Shown: one piece after another, positions 17,472-25,569 of the stretch | Layout of the letters: every line of letters begins with the position of its first letter | Numbering within the stretch: position 1 is the stretch's first letter | Origin: UBA2387 sp019454665 | Lineage (GTDB): Bacteria > Armatimonadota > Fimbriimonadia > Fimbriimonadales > Fimbriimonadaceae | NCBI GenBank assembly: GCA_045862995.1 | Contig: BTVX01000001.1 | Span: forward strand, 186,001-250,000 | Direction of reading: 5' to 3' | DNA length: 64,000 nucleotides | The notes under the pieces: generated by a model | The model's database searches: none | What the model was told of the DNA's origin: nothing | The model's input: only the letters and a program-made list of their open reading frames with translations | Program-made: the position numbers and the translations under genes

Positions 17472-18572
17472 TCAGCCCAACGCCATCGGCATGATGACGC
17501 AGAAGTAGCTGTCGTCGTCCACCGACCGGATAACGGCTGGCCGAGAGCTTTCCGTCAGTTCGATGCGAGCGCCCGCACCCGTGATCGGCTTGACGGCATC
17601 GCGGACGTATTCGCCGTTGAACGCGATGTCCAAGTCGCCGCCCGTCCCGATCATCGGCAGCTCTTCCTTGGCGTCGCCCTTTTCCTCGCTTCGGGAGGAG
17701 ACGACCACCTCGTTGGCCTTGCCCGAGAACTTGACGCGGTTCGCGCTCTCGCGGGCGATGATCATGACGCGGTTGACTTTCTCGCGGAGTTGGTCTACTT
17801 CGACCGTCCACGTCCGGGTGAACTCCTGCGGCACGACGCGTTCCCAGTTCGGGTAGGGCTCGGGAAGCAACTGGCAGACCATTTCGGCACCGTCCGCGGA
17901 AACGCCTAGGCGCTGATCGCCGAATCGGATGGTGACGGCTTGGTCGTCCGGGATCGGCATCTTGGCAATCGCGCGCAGGGCCTTTTCGGGGACGATCGCG
18001 CCGACCTCGGCACCCCATCCCTCGCCGGAAATCTTACGATGGGCCAACCGGTGCGTGTCGGTGGCGACCATGGTGAGCGATTCGCCGTCGTAGCGCATGA
18101 GCACACCCGTGAGCACCGGGCGGTGGCTGTCGGTCGCCACGGCATAGGCCACCGAGTCAACCGCCGAGCGGAACGTCTGCATGGGAATCGTCAATGTCGC
18201 CTCGCTGCCCGTATCGGGCATCGGGGGAAAGTCCTCCGCGCTCAGGGCCATCATGCGGTACTCGGAGTTGCCTTCTTGGAGCAGCGCCGAGCCTTGGGCG
18301 TTGACCGTGAGCGTGCAGTCGCCCTCGGGCAACGATTTGACGATGTCGAAGAGCAAGCGACCCTGGAGGCAGACCGAGCCCTCTTCATGGACGAAGCATG
18401 GCACCGACCGCTGGACCCACATTTCGCCATCGCAGCCCAGAACGATCAGTTGGTTGCCGGCGGTTTCCAGTCTGAGGTTCTGCAGGATGGCGAGCGGCGT
18501 CCGCGAGCTGGCGGCGATGTGCGCCAGCGTGACGGCGTCGAACAGATGAGATCGTTGACAGTCGAATTTCAA
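17472..18572 (-). CDS. dnaN: DNA polymerase III beta sliding clamp
   Basis: A 366-residue beta clamp, the ring that tethers DNA polymerase III to DNA. Three clamp domains are recognisable: about 1-125 with LQGRLLFDIVKSLP, about 126-250 with YAVATDSHRPVLTGVLM and ATDTHRLAHRKI, and about 251-366 ending YFCVIMPMALG in place of the usual VVMPMRL tail. Length is normal. It is not beside dnaA. It sits 20 bases behind a small anti-sigma-like gene, which itself overlaps an ECF sigma gene, and 13 bases before a membrane protein gene. Its expression may therefore depend on that upstream promoter. Confidence 0.96.
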   Translation of the reverse strand: MKFDCQRSHLFDAVTLAHIAASSRTPLAILQNLRLETAGNQLIVLGCDGEMWVQRSVPCFVHEEGSVCLQGRLLFDIVKSLPEGDCTLTVNAQGSALLQEGNSEYRMMALSAEDFPPMPDTGSEATLTIPMQTFRSAVDSVAYAVATDSHRPVLTGVLMRYDGESLTMVATDTHRLAHRKISGEGWGAEVGAIVPEKALRAIAKMPIPDDQAVTIRFGDQRLGVSADGAEMVCQLLPEPYPNWERVVPQEFTRTWTVEVDQLREKVNRVMIIARESANRVKFSGKANEVVVSSRSEEKGDAKEELPMIGTGGDLDIAFNGEYVRDAVKPITGAGARIELTESSRPAVIRSVDDDSYFCVIMPMALG

Positions 18573-18592
18573 AGGGCTAAGGTCTCCTCGGA

Positions 18593-18883
18593 TCAGCCGG
18601 CGATCGGCAGATGGTACTGAAGGTGCATGGGCTCCGGCGCCTTGGGCTGGATGTCCACGCCTCGGCTGTAGAGCTTCATCAGGATGCGTTGCATGGATTC
18701 CTCGGTGAGGGCGGGTCGGGGGCTCGTCCGGAGCAACTCGACGGTCTGCCGCAACGTGGTCATGTCGTGGCTGAGTTCCTTGTCGCGGAACCCAGCGGCC
18801 TCCATCTCTTCCTCGAGTTCCGCTGGCAGTTCGCTGCCCGCGTAGAGGTCCACCAGTTTTCGATACAGTGTGCTTTCGTTCAT
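18593..18883 (-). CDS. Small anti-sigma-like protein
   Basis: A 96-residue soluble protein with no membrane segment. Its start ATG overlaps the sigma factor stop as ATGA, the usual arrangement of a sigma/anti-sigma pair, with GGAGGA a little upstream. The N-terminal pattern LVDLYAGSELPAELEEEMEA followed by LRQTVELLRTSP resembles the helical zinc-finger-type anti-sigma domain (YLDGELP...LR), but the HxxxCxxC zinc ligands are absent. By position and shape I infer an anti-sigma or sigma-binding regulator; direct family membership is not certain. Confidence 0.7.
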   Translation of the reverse strand: MNESTLYRKLVDLYAGSELPAELEEEMEAAGFRDKELSHDMTTLRQTVELLRTSPRPALTEESMQRILMKLYSRGVDIQPKAPEPMHLQYHLPIAG

Positions 18884-19419
18884 CGGATCATTGATCCTCC
18901 TAATTTGTCTCGAAGCGCCCGCCGCCCCCGGTAGAGTCGCGACTTCAGCGCCGGCACCGTGATGCCGAGCACTTCCGCGGCTTCCCGAGCCGGCATGTCT
19001 TCCAGATCGCACAGCATGAGGGGCTCTCGGTATTCCATCGGCAACTCGCTGAGCGCCTGGTGGACCGTGATCCTCAACGTCGTGCGTTCCTCGGTCCCGC
19101 CATATTGTGCATCGGTGGGCAGTTCGATCAGCTTATGCTGCCGCATGCGGTCAATGCACAGGTTCCTGGCGATTCGGAACAGCCAAGTCCGAAACGCGCC
19201 GTCGGCACGAAGCTCTCCGGATCGTCTGAGGACCCGCAGGAACGTCTCCGCCGTAGCGTCTTCGGCATCGGAGCGGTTGCCGAGCATGCGCAGCGTATAC
19301 CGAAACACGCGTTCGCCGTACAGTTCGAACAGGCCGCCCAATGCAGCCGAGTCGCCCTTGGCGAGCGCGCTGAGCCAACGCTTCTCGATCAAGCCGTCTT
19401 CCGATTCTTTGTTTGGCAT
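18880..19419 (-). CDS. RNA polymerase ECF-type sigma factor
   Basis: A 179-residue sigma-70 family factor of the extracytoplasmic-function group. Region 2 (about residues 27-95) includes YGERVFRYTLRMLGNRSDAE, DATAETFLRVLRR and FRTWLFRIARNLCIDRMRQ, the core-binding and -10-recognising helices. Region 4 (about 120-175) includes ALSELPMEYREPLML and EAAEVLGITVPALKSRLYRGR, the -35-binding helix-turn-helix. Region 1.1 and region 3 are missing, as expected. It heads an operon with an anti-sigma-like gene and dnaN. Confidence 0.93.
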   Translation of the reverse strand: MPNKESEDGLIEKRWLSALAKGDSAALGGLFELYGERVFRYTLRMLGNRSDAEDATAETFLRVLRRSGELRADGAFRTWLFRIARNLCIDRMRQHKLIELPTDAQYGGTEERTTLRITVHQALSELPMEYREPLMLCDLEDMPAREAAEVLGITVPALKSRLYRGRRALRDKLGGSMIR

Positions 19420-19461
19420 ATGAAGGACGGACGCGCCAACCGAAATGGTGCGCGCAACCCC

Positions 19462-19469
19462 AGTTTATA
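19462..19469 (-). promoter_or_regulatory. Candidate -10 region of the sigma factor-dnaN operon
   Basis: On the minus strand this reads TATAAACT, holding both TATAAA and TAAACT, about 43 bases before the sigma factor start. It is the only good -10-like element in the 71-base gap 19420-19490. No convincing -35 element is visible. Confidence 0.4.
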
Positions 19470-19490
19470 GCACTTGGCCAGCCGCGTGGC

Positions 19491-20246
19491 TTACCGGGTC
19501 CGCAGTTCGGTGAAGAAGACTCGCGGAGCTTGGGCACCCACCGAATCCTCGACTCCGCTCACCACGGCAAGGTAGATCTTCCCTGCACCCAAGGTCGGCG
19601 TCGCTTCGGCGTACACAAAGTCCGTCCCCCGGTTTCGGGCCTGCAGGGTGATGGTCCCCGAATCAACCGTCAGATCCTTGACGGTGCCATAGGCGATGTC
19701 GGCGGCGCGATAGGTGGGGTTGTCCCCGGGAGTCTGAAAATCTATGGCTGGCGTGTCGATGCTGGCGGCACGGTTGAACGCGTGCACGATGTACAGGCGC
19801 GACTTGTTGCCGTTCGGGGCGGTCCGGTCAATGTCGAACGTGATGAAGCGCGGGCGCTTCTCGAAATCGGTCCCGAAGGCCTTCTGCCCGATGGCCACGG
19901 CGACATACGACCTGTCGTTGGCCGTGTCGAACGTCTGCGACCATAATTCGAACGGATCGCCGGTTTCTTTGAGGATCAGGGCGTGCCCGCCCGCGCGGAC
20001 TTCTTTGAACGTCCCATTCGAGCCCATATAGGCCACTCCGGAACCGATCGCGACCAGACGGTCCTCCTTGAAATCGTCGAACAGCAGGTCCAGGGCCACC
20101 GAGTCCGGAACGGCGTTCACGAACTGCACCAGAGGGTCCGGTGCGCTTGAACTGGAGATGCTTCCGCCACAACCCGCCGTCGCAAACAGCGCGACACCGA
20201 GCGCGGCCGCCGAGATGGAGCGGACCAACGTTTTCACTGAAGACAT
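19491..20246 (-). CDS. DUF4397 domain lipoprotein
   Basis: A 251-residue exported lipoprotein. The N-terminus MSSVKTLVRS is followed by a hydrophobic core and the lipobox ATAGC at about residues 22-26, then a Ser-rich linker. The mature chain begins PDPLVQFVNAVPDSVALDLLFDD, matching the DUF4397 start (RFVHASPDAPAVDVYVDG type), and continues as beta-rich sequence with two similar blocks, one around KEVRAGGHALILKETG and one around AADIAYGTVKDLTVDSG. These domains are surface or periplasmic modules of unknown role. The gene lies 23 bases behind the cysteine desulfurase and runs the same way. Confidence 0.85.
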   Translation of the reverse strand: MSSVKTLVRSISAAALGVALFATAGCGGSISSSSAPDPLVQFVNAVPDSVALDLLFDDFKEDRLVAIGSGVAYMGSNGTFKEVRAGGHALILKETGDPFELWSQTFDTANDRSYVAVAIGQKAFGTDFEKRPRFITFDIDRTAPNGNKSRLYIVHAFNRAASIDTPAIDFQTPGDNPTYRAADIAYGTVKDLTVDSGTITLQARNRGTDFVYAEATPTLGAGKIYLAVVSGVEDSVGAQAPRVFFTELRTR

Positions 20247-20269
20247 ACGATACCCCGATGAGGATCGCG

Positions 20270-21334
20270 CTAGCGCATGGCGCGAAGCGAAGCCACACCC
20301 TCTCTCAGCGCAACGCCGAGGGCACGCGCCGATTCCTTGGTGTTCGAACGACCGAAACTGATGCGCAACGCGCCCTTGGCCCAATCCGCGGGGACGCCCA
20401 GAGCCGTGAGGACACCCGAGGTGCCGTGGCTCGACGACTTGCACGCCGATGCCGCGCTCACCGCAAAGCCGACGCAATCGAGTTCGACCACGAGCGCCTC
20501 GCCGACCAACCCCAGGAAACTCAGATTCAGCACAAACGGGCTCTGCCTCGTGCAACGGTTCTCGCGCCAATCGGAAACGCTGGACAGTTCATCCAAGACG
20601 ATGGCGCGAAGTTCGGTGGCGTGGGCGAAATCCTGCTCCTGCCGGTCCCTGGCGACCGCAGCCGCCGCGCCCATGCCCACGATGCCGGGGACGTTGAGCG
20701 TTCCGGCACGCGCGCCATGCTCCTGACCTCCGCCGGCGAGCAACGGGTCGAGGTTGCATCCCCCGTGGGCGTAGAGAGCGCCAACGCCCTTGGGGCCATA
20801 GAACTTGTGCGCGCTGAGCGAGCCGAAGCAGATGCTCTTGAGATCGAAAGGCACCTTCCCAACCGCTTGGGTCAGGTCCGAGTGGACGTTGCGCGCCCAC
20901 GTCCGACAGGCGGGCACGTCGAGGATGCCGCCCATCTCGTTGTTGACCCACATCACGCTCACCAAGTCCGGCGAACTCGTCGGCGGCAGGATCGTCCCGC
21001 CCTCGTTCCGCAGCACTTCGGCGCCCACACAGCAGCCCGTCACCGCCACCGAGGGATGCTCGAACGGGCTGATGGCGATCTTGCCGTAGCTGCGGAGCAC
21101 CCAGTTGTTGGATTCGGTCGCGCCAGACGTGAACACGACCTCCTCGGGATCTTCAGCGCCGATCAGGGCGGCCACGCGCTCGCGGGCCAGTTCCACGGCC
21201 TGCATGGCGCGCATCCCCGCGGAATGGATCGAGTGGGCGTTGCCGTGCGCTTCGGTGAGGAAGGGCAACATCTCCTGGACCACCAGCGGGTCCACGGGGG
21301 TCGAAGCGGCGTTGTCGAAGTAGTTCTCGTTCAT
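20270..21334 (-). CDS. Cysteine desulfurase (NifS/IscS family)
   Basis: A 354-residue PLP enzyme that takes sulfur from cysteine for iron-sulfur cluster or tRNA thiolation work. The N-terminus YFDNAASTPVDP is typical. The PLP Lys is in SLSAHKFYGPKG, the substrate pocket has TSGATESNNW, and the catalytic Cys is in SAASACKSSSHGTSG on the mobile loop. It is slightly shorter than IscS (about 400). No iscU, iscA or mnmA is beside it, so which pathway it serves cannot be told. sucD ends 39 bases upstream on the same strand. Confidence 0.92.
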   Translation of the reverse strand: MNENYFDNAASTPVDPLVVQEMLPFLTEAHGNAHSIHSAGMRAMQAVELARERVAALIGAEDPEEVVFTSGATESNNWVLRSYGKIAISPFEHPSVAVTGCCVGAEVLRNEGGTILPPTSSPDLVSVMWVNNEMGGILDVPACRTWARNVHSDLTQAVGKVPFDLKSICFGSLSAHKFYGPKGVGALYAHGGCNLDPLLAGGGQEHGARAGTLNVPGIVGMGAAAAVARDRQEQDFAHATELRAIVLDELSSVSDWRENRCTRQSPFVLNLSFLGLVGEALVVELDCVGFAVSAASACKSSSHGTSGVLTALGVPADWAKGALRISFGRSNTKESARALGVALREGVASLRAMR

Positions 21335-21373
21335 GACTCGTGGGCCACGACGCTGTGGCCCGGTGAAGGTGGG

Positions 21374-22264
21374 TTAAGACGTGACGGCGGTGCGATCGAG
21401 CGCCAGACGCACCAAGGCGGGAATCTCGCTCGTTTTGTCGGCGACAGGCACACCCGCGTCGTTGAGCGCGCTCACCTTGGACTGAGGGGTTCCCGTGTTG
21501 CCGCTGATGATGGCCCCGGCATGGCCCATGCGCTTGCCAGGGGGAGCGGTGCGCCCGGAGATGAACGAGACGACCGGCTTGGTCATGTGCGCCTTGATGT
21601 ATGCCGCGCCCTCTTCCTCGTCCGAGCCGCCGATCTCGCCGACCATGACCACTGCCTTGGTTTCGGGATCGGCATTGAACAGCCGCAGGGCGTCCACAAA
21701 GCGCATCCCAGGCAGCGGGTCGCCGCCGATGCCGATGCACGTGGTCTGGCCGATGCCCGCGCTGGTCAGTTCCCAGACGATTTCATAGGTCAGGGTCCCC
21801 GAGCGGCTCACCATGCCGACCGGACCCGGGGTGAAGATGTGGCCTGGCATAATGCCCATCTTGCATTCGCCGGGCGTGATGATGCCGGGGCAGTTTCCGC
21901 CCAGCAGCGTCGTCCGTCCATTGGCCTTGAGCCGCGCGTGAACGCGCACCATGTCCTGCACGGGCACGCCTTCCGTAATGAGCGATACGAATGGGATACC
22001 GGCGGCTTCGCATTCAAGGACAGAGTCCGCCGCAAACGGAGGCGGCACAAAGATCACGGCGGCGTTGGCGCCGGTGGCGGCAACGGCATCCTTGACCGAA
22101 TCGAAGACGGGGCGACCAAGGAACTCGGTGCCTCCTTTCCCGGGGGTGACGCCACCCACGACCTGGGTGCCGTACTCGATCATCTGCTGGGTGTGGAAAC
22201 CGCCCTCGCGACCCGTCATCCCACAAACGACGACGCGCGTTGAACTACCGACAAGAACCGACAT
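21374..22264 (-). CDS. sucD: Succinyl-CoA synthetase alpha subunit
   Basis: A 296-residue subunit that carries the phospho-His of succinate-CoA ligase in the TCA cycle. The N-terminal CoA-binding Rossmann fold shows VVVCGMTGREGGFHTQQM and TPGKGGTEFLGRPVF; the nucleotide/power-helix half shows GNCPGIITPGE, GIGGDPLPGMRFVD and the active-site His in GKRMGHAGAIISG. The start ATG 22264 gives the normal length. The beta subunit gene sucC, usually adjacent, is absent from this window. Confidence 0.95.
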   Translation of the reverse strand: MSVLVGSSTRVVVCGMTGREGGFHTQQMIEYGTQVVGGVTPGKGGTEFLGRPVFDSVKDAVAATGANAAVIFVPPPFAADSVLECEAAGIPFVSLITEGVPVQDMVRVHARLKANGRTTLLGGNCPGIITPGECKMGIMPGHIFTPGPVGMVSRSGTLTYEIVWELTSAGIGQTTCIGIGGDPLPGMRFVDALRLFNADPETKAVVMVGEIGGSDEEEGAAYIKAHMTKPVVSFISGRTAPPGKRMGHAGAIISGNTGTPQSKVSALNDAGVPVADKTSEIPALVRLALDRTAVTS

Positions 22265-22362
22265 GGTGAAGAATCGGACCGTCGGGCCGACCGCGATCCG
22301 CTGGCGAGAGTACCCCAGCCGACCACGCCCAGCCGAGAAGGTGAAGAATGTGTGGAAAACCC

Positions 22363-22402
22363 GAGACTTTGGTAGACACATGAGCGTCTCTTCTTGTAGA
22401 CT
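22363..22402 (+). promoter_or_regulatory. Candidate lexA promoter/operator region
   Basis: The 162-base divergent gap between sucD and lexA contains GAGAC (22363-22367) and its inverted partner GTCTC (22386-22390), and two copies of GTAGAC at 22372-22377 and 22396-22401. A possible promoter is TAGACA (22373-22378), 18 bases, then TAGACT (22397-22402). LexA usually controls its own gene, so one of these repeats may be its operator, but they match no well-known SOS box. This is a weak call. Confidence 0.3.
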
Positions 22403-22426
22403 GGCTCTGCGGTCACAGGCTCCATC

Positions 22427-23056
22427 ATGGCGAAAGGTCTCACCATCCGACAGAAGGAAATCCTTCAATTCGTGCTCGACTACATCCAACGCGAAGGATA
22501 TCCGCCCTCGATCCGCGAGATCGGCAAGCACTTCGAAATCGGGTCCCTACGGGGGGTCACGGTCCACTTGGATGCGCTGGAGCGCAAGGGCTTCATCTCC
22601 CGCTCCAATATGCCGCGTTCGATCAAGCTGACCCACCCCGCCTACCAGGCAAATCAACGTGTGGCGATGCTGCCCTTGGTCGGCACCATCGCGGCCGGAA
22701 CGCCCATCGCAGCCCAAGAAAACGTCGAGGACCTCATCCCGGTCCCATCCGAAATGGTCCGCAACATCGAGCACGCCTTTCTGCTCCGCGTCAAGGGCGA
22801 TTCGATGACGGGCGAGGGCATCATGCCCCGCGATTTGGTGGTCGTCCGTCCTCAGCCGACGGCCAATCACGGCGACTTGGTGGCCGTGATGCTCGGCGAC
22901 GAGGCCACGGTGAAACGGATCCACTTCGACCGCAAGGGCACGCGGCTCATGCCGAGCAACCCGGCCTACGACCCCATCCCCATAGACCGCGAGGACGCCA
23001 AAGTGATCGGACGCATCGTCGGCCTTATCCGGGATTACGATTGCATGGCGTTTTAA
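22427..23056 (+). CDS. lexA: LexA repressor, SOS regulator
   Basis: A 209-residue repressor of DNA-damage genes. The N-terminal winged helix-turn-helix (1-70) shows LTIRQKEILQFVLDYI and PPSIREIGKHF, with a diverged recognition helix (EIGSLRGVTVHLDALERKGFI). The self-cleavage bond Ala-Gly lies in VGTIAAGTPI, the catalytic Ser in VKGDSMTGEGI and the Lys in GDEATVKRIHF. All parts for RecA-stimulated autocleavage are present. The stop overlaps the stop of the symporter gene on the other strand (TTAA). Confidence 0.96.
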   Translation: MAKGLTIRQKEILQFVLDYIQREGYPPSIREIGKHFEIGSLRGVTVHLDALERKGFISRSNMPRSIKLTHPAYQANQRVAMLPLVGTIAAGTPIAAQENVEDLIPVPSEMVRNIEHAFLLRVKGDSMTGEGIMPRDLVVVRPQPTANHGDLVAVMLGDEATVKRIHFDRKGTRLMPSNPAYDPIPIDREDAKVIGRIVGLIRDYDCMAF

Positions 23057-24366
23057 CCCGCGGCGTCGCGGAATTCCAAACCGGAGCGCTCCTCCATCTT
23101 CGTCACGCATGTGGCGATCGTCAGGTCGCCCGTGACGTTGAGCACCGTCCGGCTCATGTCGAGGATGCGGTCTATGCCCAACACCAAGCCGATGGACTCC
23201 GGCGGCACCCCGACCTTGGTCAGGACGATCGCGATCATCGGCCACGAGCCACCGGGCACACCCGCGGTGCCCACTCCGGCCAGAACACACAACAAAATGA
23301 CCGTGATCTGCTGGCCGATGTCGAGCGTGATACCAAAGAATTGGGCCAGAAACAAAACCGTGATGCCCTCGAACAAGGCCGTGCCGTTCTGGTTGGCCGT
23401 CGCCCCCACGGTGAGCACGAACGAGCTGATGTCGCGCGGCAGACCGAGGTCTTCCCTTGCCGACCTCAACGCCTCGGGGAGCGTCGCGTTGCTCGAAGAC
23501 GTGGCGAACGCGGTGAGCATGACCGTACGAATCCGCTTGAAGAAATCCAGCGGGTTCATCCGGGCGATCAGCTTGAGCACGACTGAATACGTCACGATTT
23601 GGTGGAACGCCAGCGCCACCAACACCAGAATCGCATACCGCCCGAGAGCGCTGAGCGCATCGAGGCCGAGCAAGGCCGTGGTCGAGAAGACCAAGGCAAA
23701 CACGCCATAGGGCGCGATGGACATGGCGTAGCCGATGACCTTCTGGCTCACCTCGAACAGCCCTTCCATGAATGCGCGCACTGGCAGAGCCTTCTCGGCG
23801 GCGATCCCCGAGAGCGCGATGCCGAAGATCAGGCTGAAGACCATGAGCGGCAGCAATCCGCCCTCAAGGGCGCGCGCGGCTTCTTGGACCGGGTTGGCAG
23901 GGATCAGTTCCAGCAGGGTCTCGCCCACCGACTTGGCCTGCCCCGCCTGCTCGACTTTCTTCTGGGCATCCGCCTTGTCCGCATACAGCTCGAAGAGCCG
24001 GTCTTTCTGAACCTGGTCGAGCCCGATGCCCGGCTTCACCAAGTTCACTGCGGTCAGTCCGATCGCCACGGCGATGCCGGAGAGGAGCACCGTCATCGCC
24101 AACGCCCGAACGCCGACGCGACCCACCTTCTTCGCGTCGCCGATGTCCGCCACGCCCAGAATGAGGGCGGACACCAAGAGCGGCACGACGATCATAAAGA
24201 TCATCCGCAGGAAGACTTGGCCGATCGGCTTGGCCACGTTGTCCACCCACCATCTCAGGTCGGGGTGATCGGTGCCCAGAGCTTGTTGACAGGCCAATCC
24301 GGCGACCGCGCCCAACACCAAGCCGATGAGGATGCGCGTGTGGAGAGGCATCTTGCGAGCGGACAT
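23053..24366 (-). CDS. Dicarboxylate/amino acid:cation symporter (DAACS family)
   Basis: A 437-residue inner-membrane transporter of the DctA/GltP/GltPh family, which imports C4-dicarboxylates or acidic amino acids with Na+ or H+. Family motifs are visible: the serine-rich hairpin TAFATSSSNATLPEA, the cation and substrate site GATANQNGTALFEG, the second hairpin GVGTAGVPGGS, and the helix 8 sequence DRILDMSRTVLNVTGD. The extended loop around residues 135-165 (KADAQKKVEQAGQAKS) is longer than usual and highly charged. Substrate cannot be settled by sight. Confidence 0.93.
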   Translation of the reverse strand: MSARKMPLHTRILIGLVLGAVAGLACQQALGTDHPDLRWWVDNVAKPIGQVFLRMIFMIVVPLLVSALILGVADIGDAKKVGRVGVRALAMTVLLSGIAVAIGLTAVNLVKPGIGLDQVQKDRLFELYADKADAQKKVEQAGQAKSVGETLLELIPANPVQEAARALEGGLLPLMVFSLIFGIALSGIAAEKALPVRAFMEGLFEVSQKVIGYAMSIAPYGVFALVFSTTALLGLDALSALGRYAILVLVALAFHQIVTYSVVLKLIARMNPLDFFKRIRTVMLTAFATSSSNATLPEALRSAREDLGLPRDISSFVLTVGATANQNGTALFEGITVLFLAQFFGITLDIGQQITVILLCVLAGVGTAGVPGGSWPMIAIVLTKVGVPPESIGLVLGIDRILDMSRTVLNVTGDLTIATCVTKMEERSGLEFRDAAG

Positions 24367-24410
24367 GTGGGCGTTGATTCGCCGCCCCGTTCAGAACTCC
24401 TTCCGCAGAC

Positions 24411-25448
24411 TTAGCCTTCGCAGAGTTTGCGGTACAGGTTGATGACCTTGGGGATGTAGTTCTGCGTCTCGCGGTAGGGCGGGACGCCACCGTGACGTCG
24501 AACCGCGCCGCTCCCCGCGTTGTACGCGGCCAGCGCCAGTACCAGCGATTCGTAGGCGTCGCCGGTCTTCTTCATGTAGTTGGCGATGTGGCCCCGGATC
24601 AGCTTAACCGTCCCGTAGAGGTTCTCGTTGGTGTCGTACGAGTTGCTGACGCCCAGGCCGCGCGCCGTGCCGGGCATGAGTTGCCCAAGCCCTTGCGCCC
24701 CGCTTCGGCTGGTCGCGCTCGGGTCGAAGCCGCTCTCGACTTGGACCATGGCCAAGATCAGCCGGGCGTCCACGCCGAACCGTACCGAAAAGCCGACGAT
24801 GCCCTCGGCGATGCGGTACGCCTCGGCATCGGAAAGCCGCGAGTTCTGCCGCTTCACGTAGCCAGCATAGTAGGGCGTCGCTTCATGGGCGCCCAGGCTC
24901 CAATCTTTGGCGACTTCGACCTGTTCGCGGGGCGGGCGCTGCACGGTGCCACGGGACGTTGCCGAACCCCGCTGGCGACTTCGAGCCACCTCCATCGCAC
25001 GCTCTTGAGCCTGAGCCAGCTCGTGCGTGGTCATGTGGCCCTCGTCAATCGCCAGGTGAACGTCCGTGGTCGGGTCGGCGTCTTCGTTCGGACGAACCGT
25101 GCGCAGGATCATGCGGATCGAGCCGACGCGTCCGGCCAGCCATTGGTGCTCGGCGCCGACTCCGGCCACCACGTGCTCGCCGTCTTCGAGCTCCAGCAAC
25201 AGGCTTCGCTTGCCCTCGCGAACGAGGCTGCCGCGAACCGAAGCGCGCACTTCGAAGGTCCGGGTGCCGACGGTGGTCAACGCGGTTTCGAGTCCAACGG
25301 GGGCGACGATGCCTTGCTTGGCCCGTTCGGCGAGATACCGCTCGAGGGTGGGCTGTGCGAGAGCGCGCGACCCGAGCGACAGAAACGCAACAAGAGAGCA
25401 GACCGCCAAGCGGCCCCCAATGCCCGTCGCGTTTCGCGTTCGCTTCAT
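24411..25448 (-). CDS. Lytic transglycosylase (SLT domain), secreted
   Basis: A 345-residue murein hydrolase that cleaves peptidoglycan glycan strands to 1,6-anhydro ends. ATG 25448 gives a signal peptide (MKRTRNATG, hydrophobic core, SRALAQ). A roughly 170-residue region of unknown function follows, then the SLT domain (about 205-345) with the catalytic Glu in VQVESGFDP, SRSGAQGLGQLMPGTARGLG, the helix NLYGTVKLIRGHI and the C-terminal ALAAYNAGSGAV. The open frame extends upstream through tRNA-Ser, which cannot be coding, so the ATG choice is firm. The gene lies 29 bases behind the tRNA. Confidence 0.93.
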   Translation of the reverse strand: MKRTRNATGIGGRLAVCSLVAFLSLGSRALAQPTLERYLAERAKQGIVAPVGLETALTTVGTRTFEVRASVRGSLVREGKRSLLLELEDGEHVVAGVGAEHQWLAGRVGSIRMILRTVRPNEDADPTTDVHLAIDEGHMTTHELAQAQERAMEVARSRQRGSATSRGTVQRPPREQVEVAKDWSLGAHEATPYYAGYVKRQNSRLSDAEAYRIAEGIVGFSVRFGVDARLILAMVQVESGFDPSATSRSGAQGLGQLMPGTARGLGVSNSYDTNENLYGTVKLIRGHIANYMKKTGDAYESLVLALAAYNAGSGAVRRHGGVPPYRETQNYIPKVINLYRKLCEG

Positions 25449-25477
25449 GTTTCGACCGAATCCGGCACGGCGAGTTC

Positions 25478-25569
25478 TGGCGGAGAGATCGGGATTCGAA
25501 CCCGAGAGAGGAATTTCTTCCCCTACCCACTTAGCAGGCGGGCGCTTTCGACCACTCAGCCATCTCTCC
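25478..25569 (-). tRNA. tRNA-Ser (anticodon GCT)
   Basis: A 92-base class II tRNA with encoded CCA. The acceptor arm pairs GGAGAGA with TCTCTCC, the anticodon loop CTGCTAA gives GCT after T33, there is a long variable arm (GGGGAAGAAATTCC), and the T arm carries TTCGAAT. It reads AGC and AGU serine codons. Confidence 0.97.

Noticed and set aside
20141..22243. A 700-codon open frame on the plus strand opposite the cysteine desulfurase and sucD
   Set aside because: It crosses two well-supported genes and a promoter region on the other strand and shows no recognisable motif.
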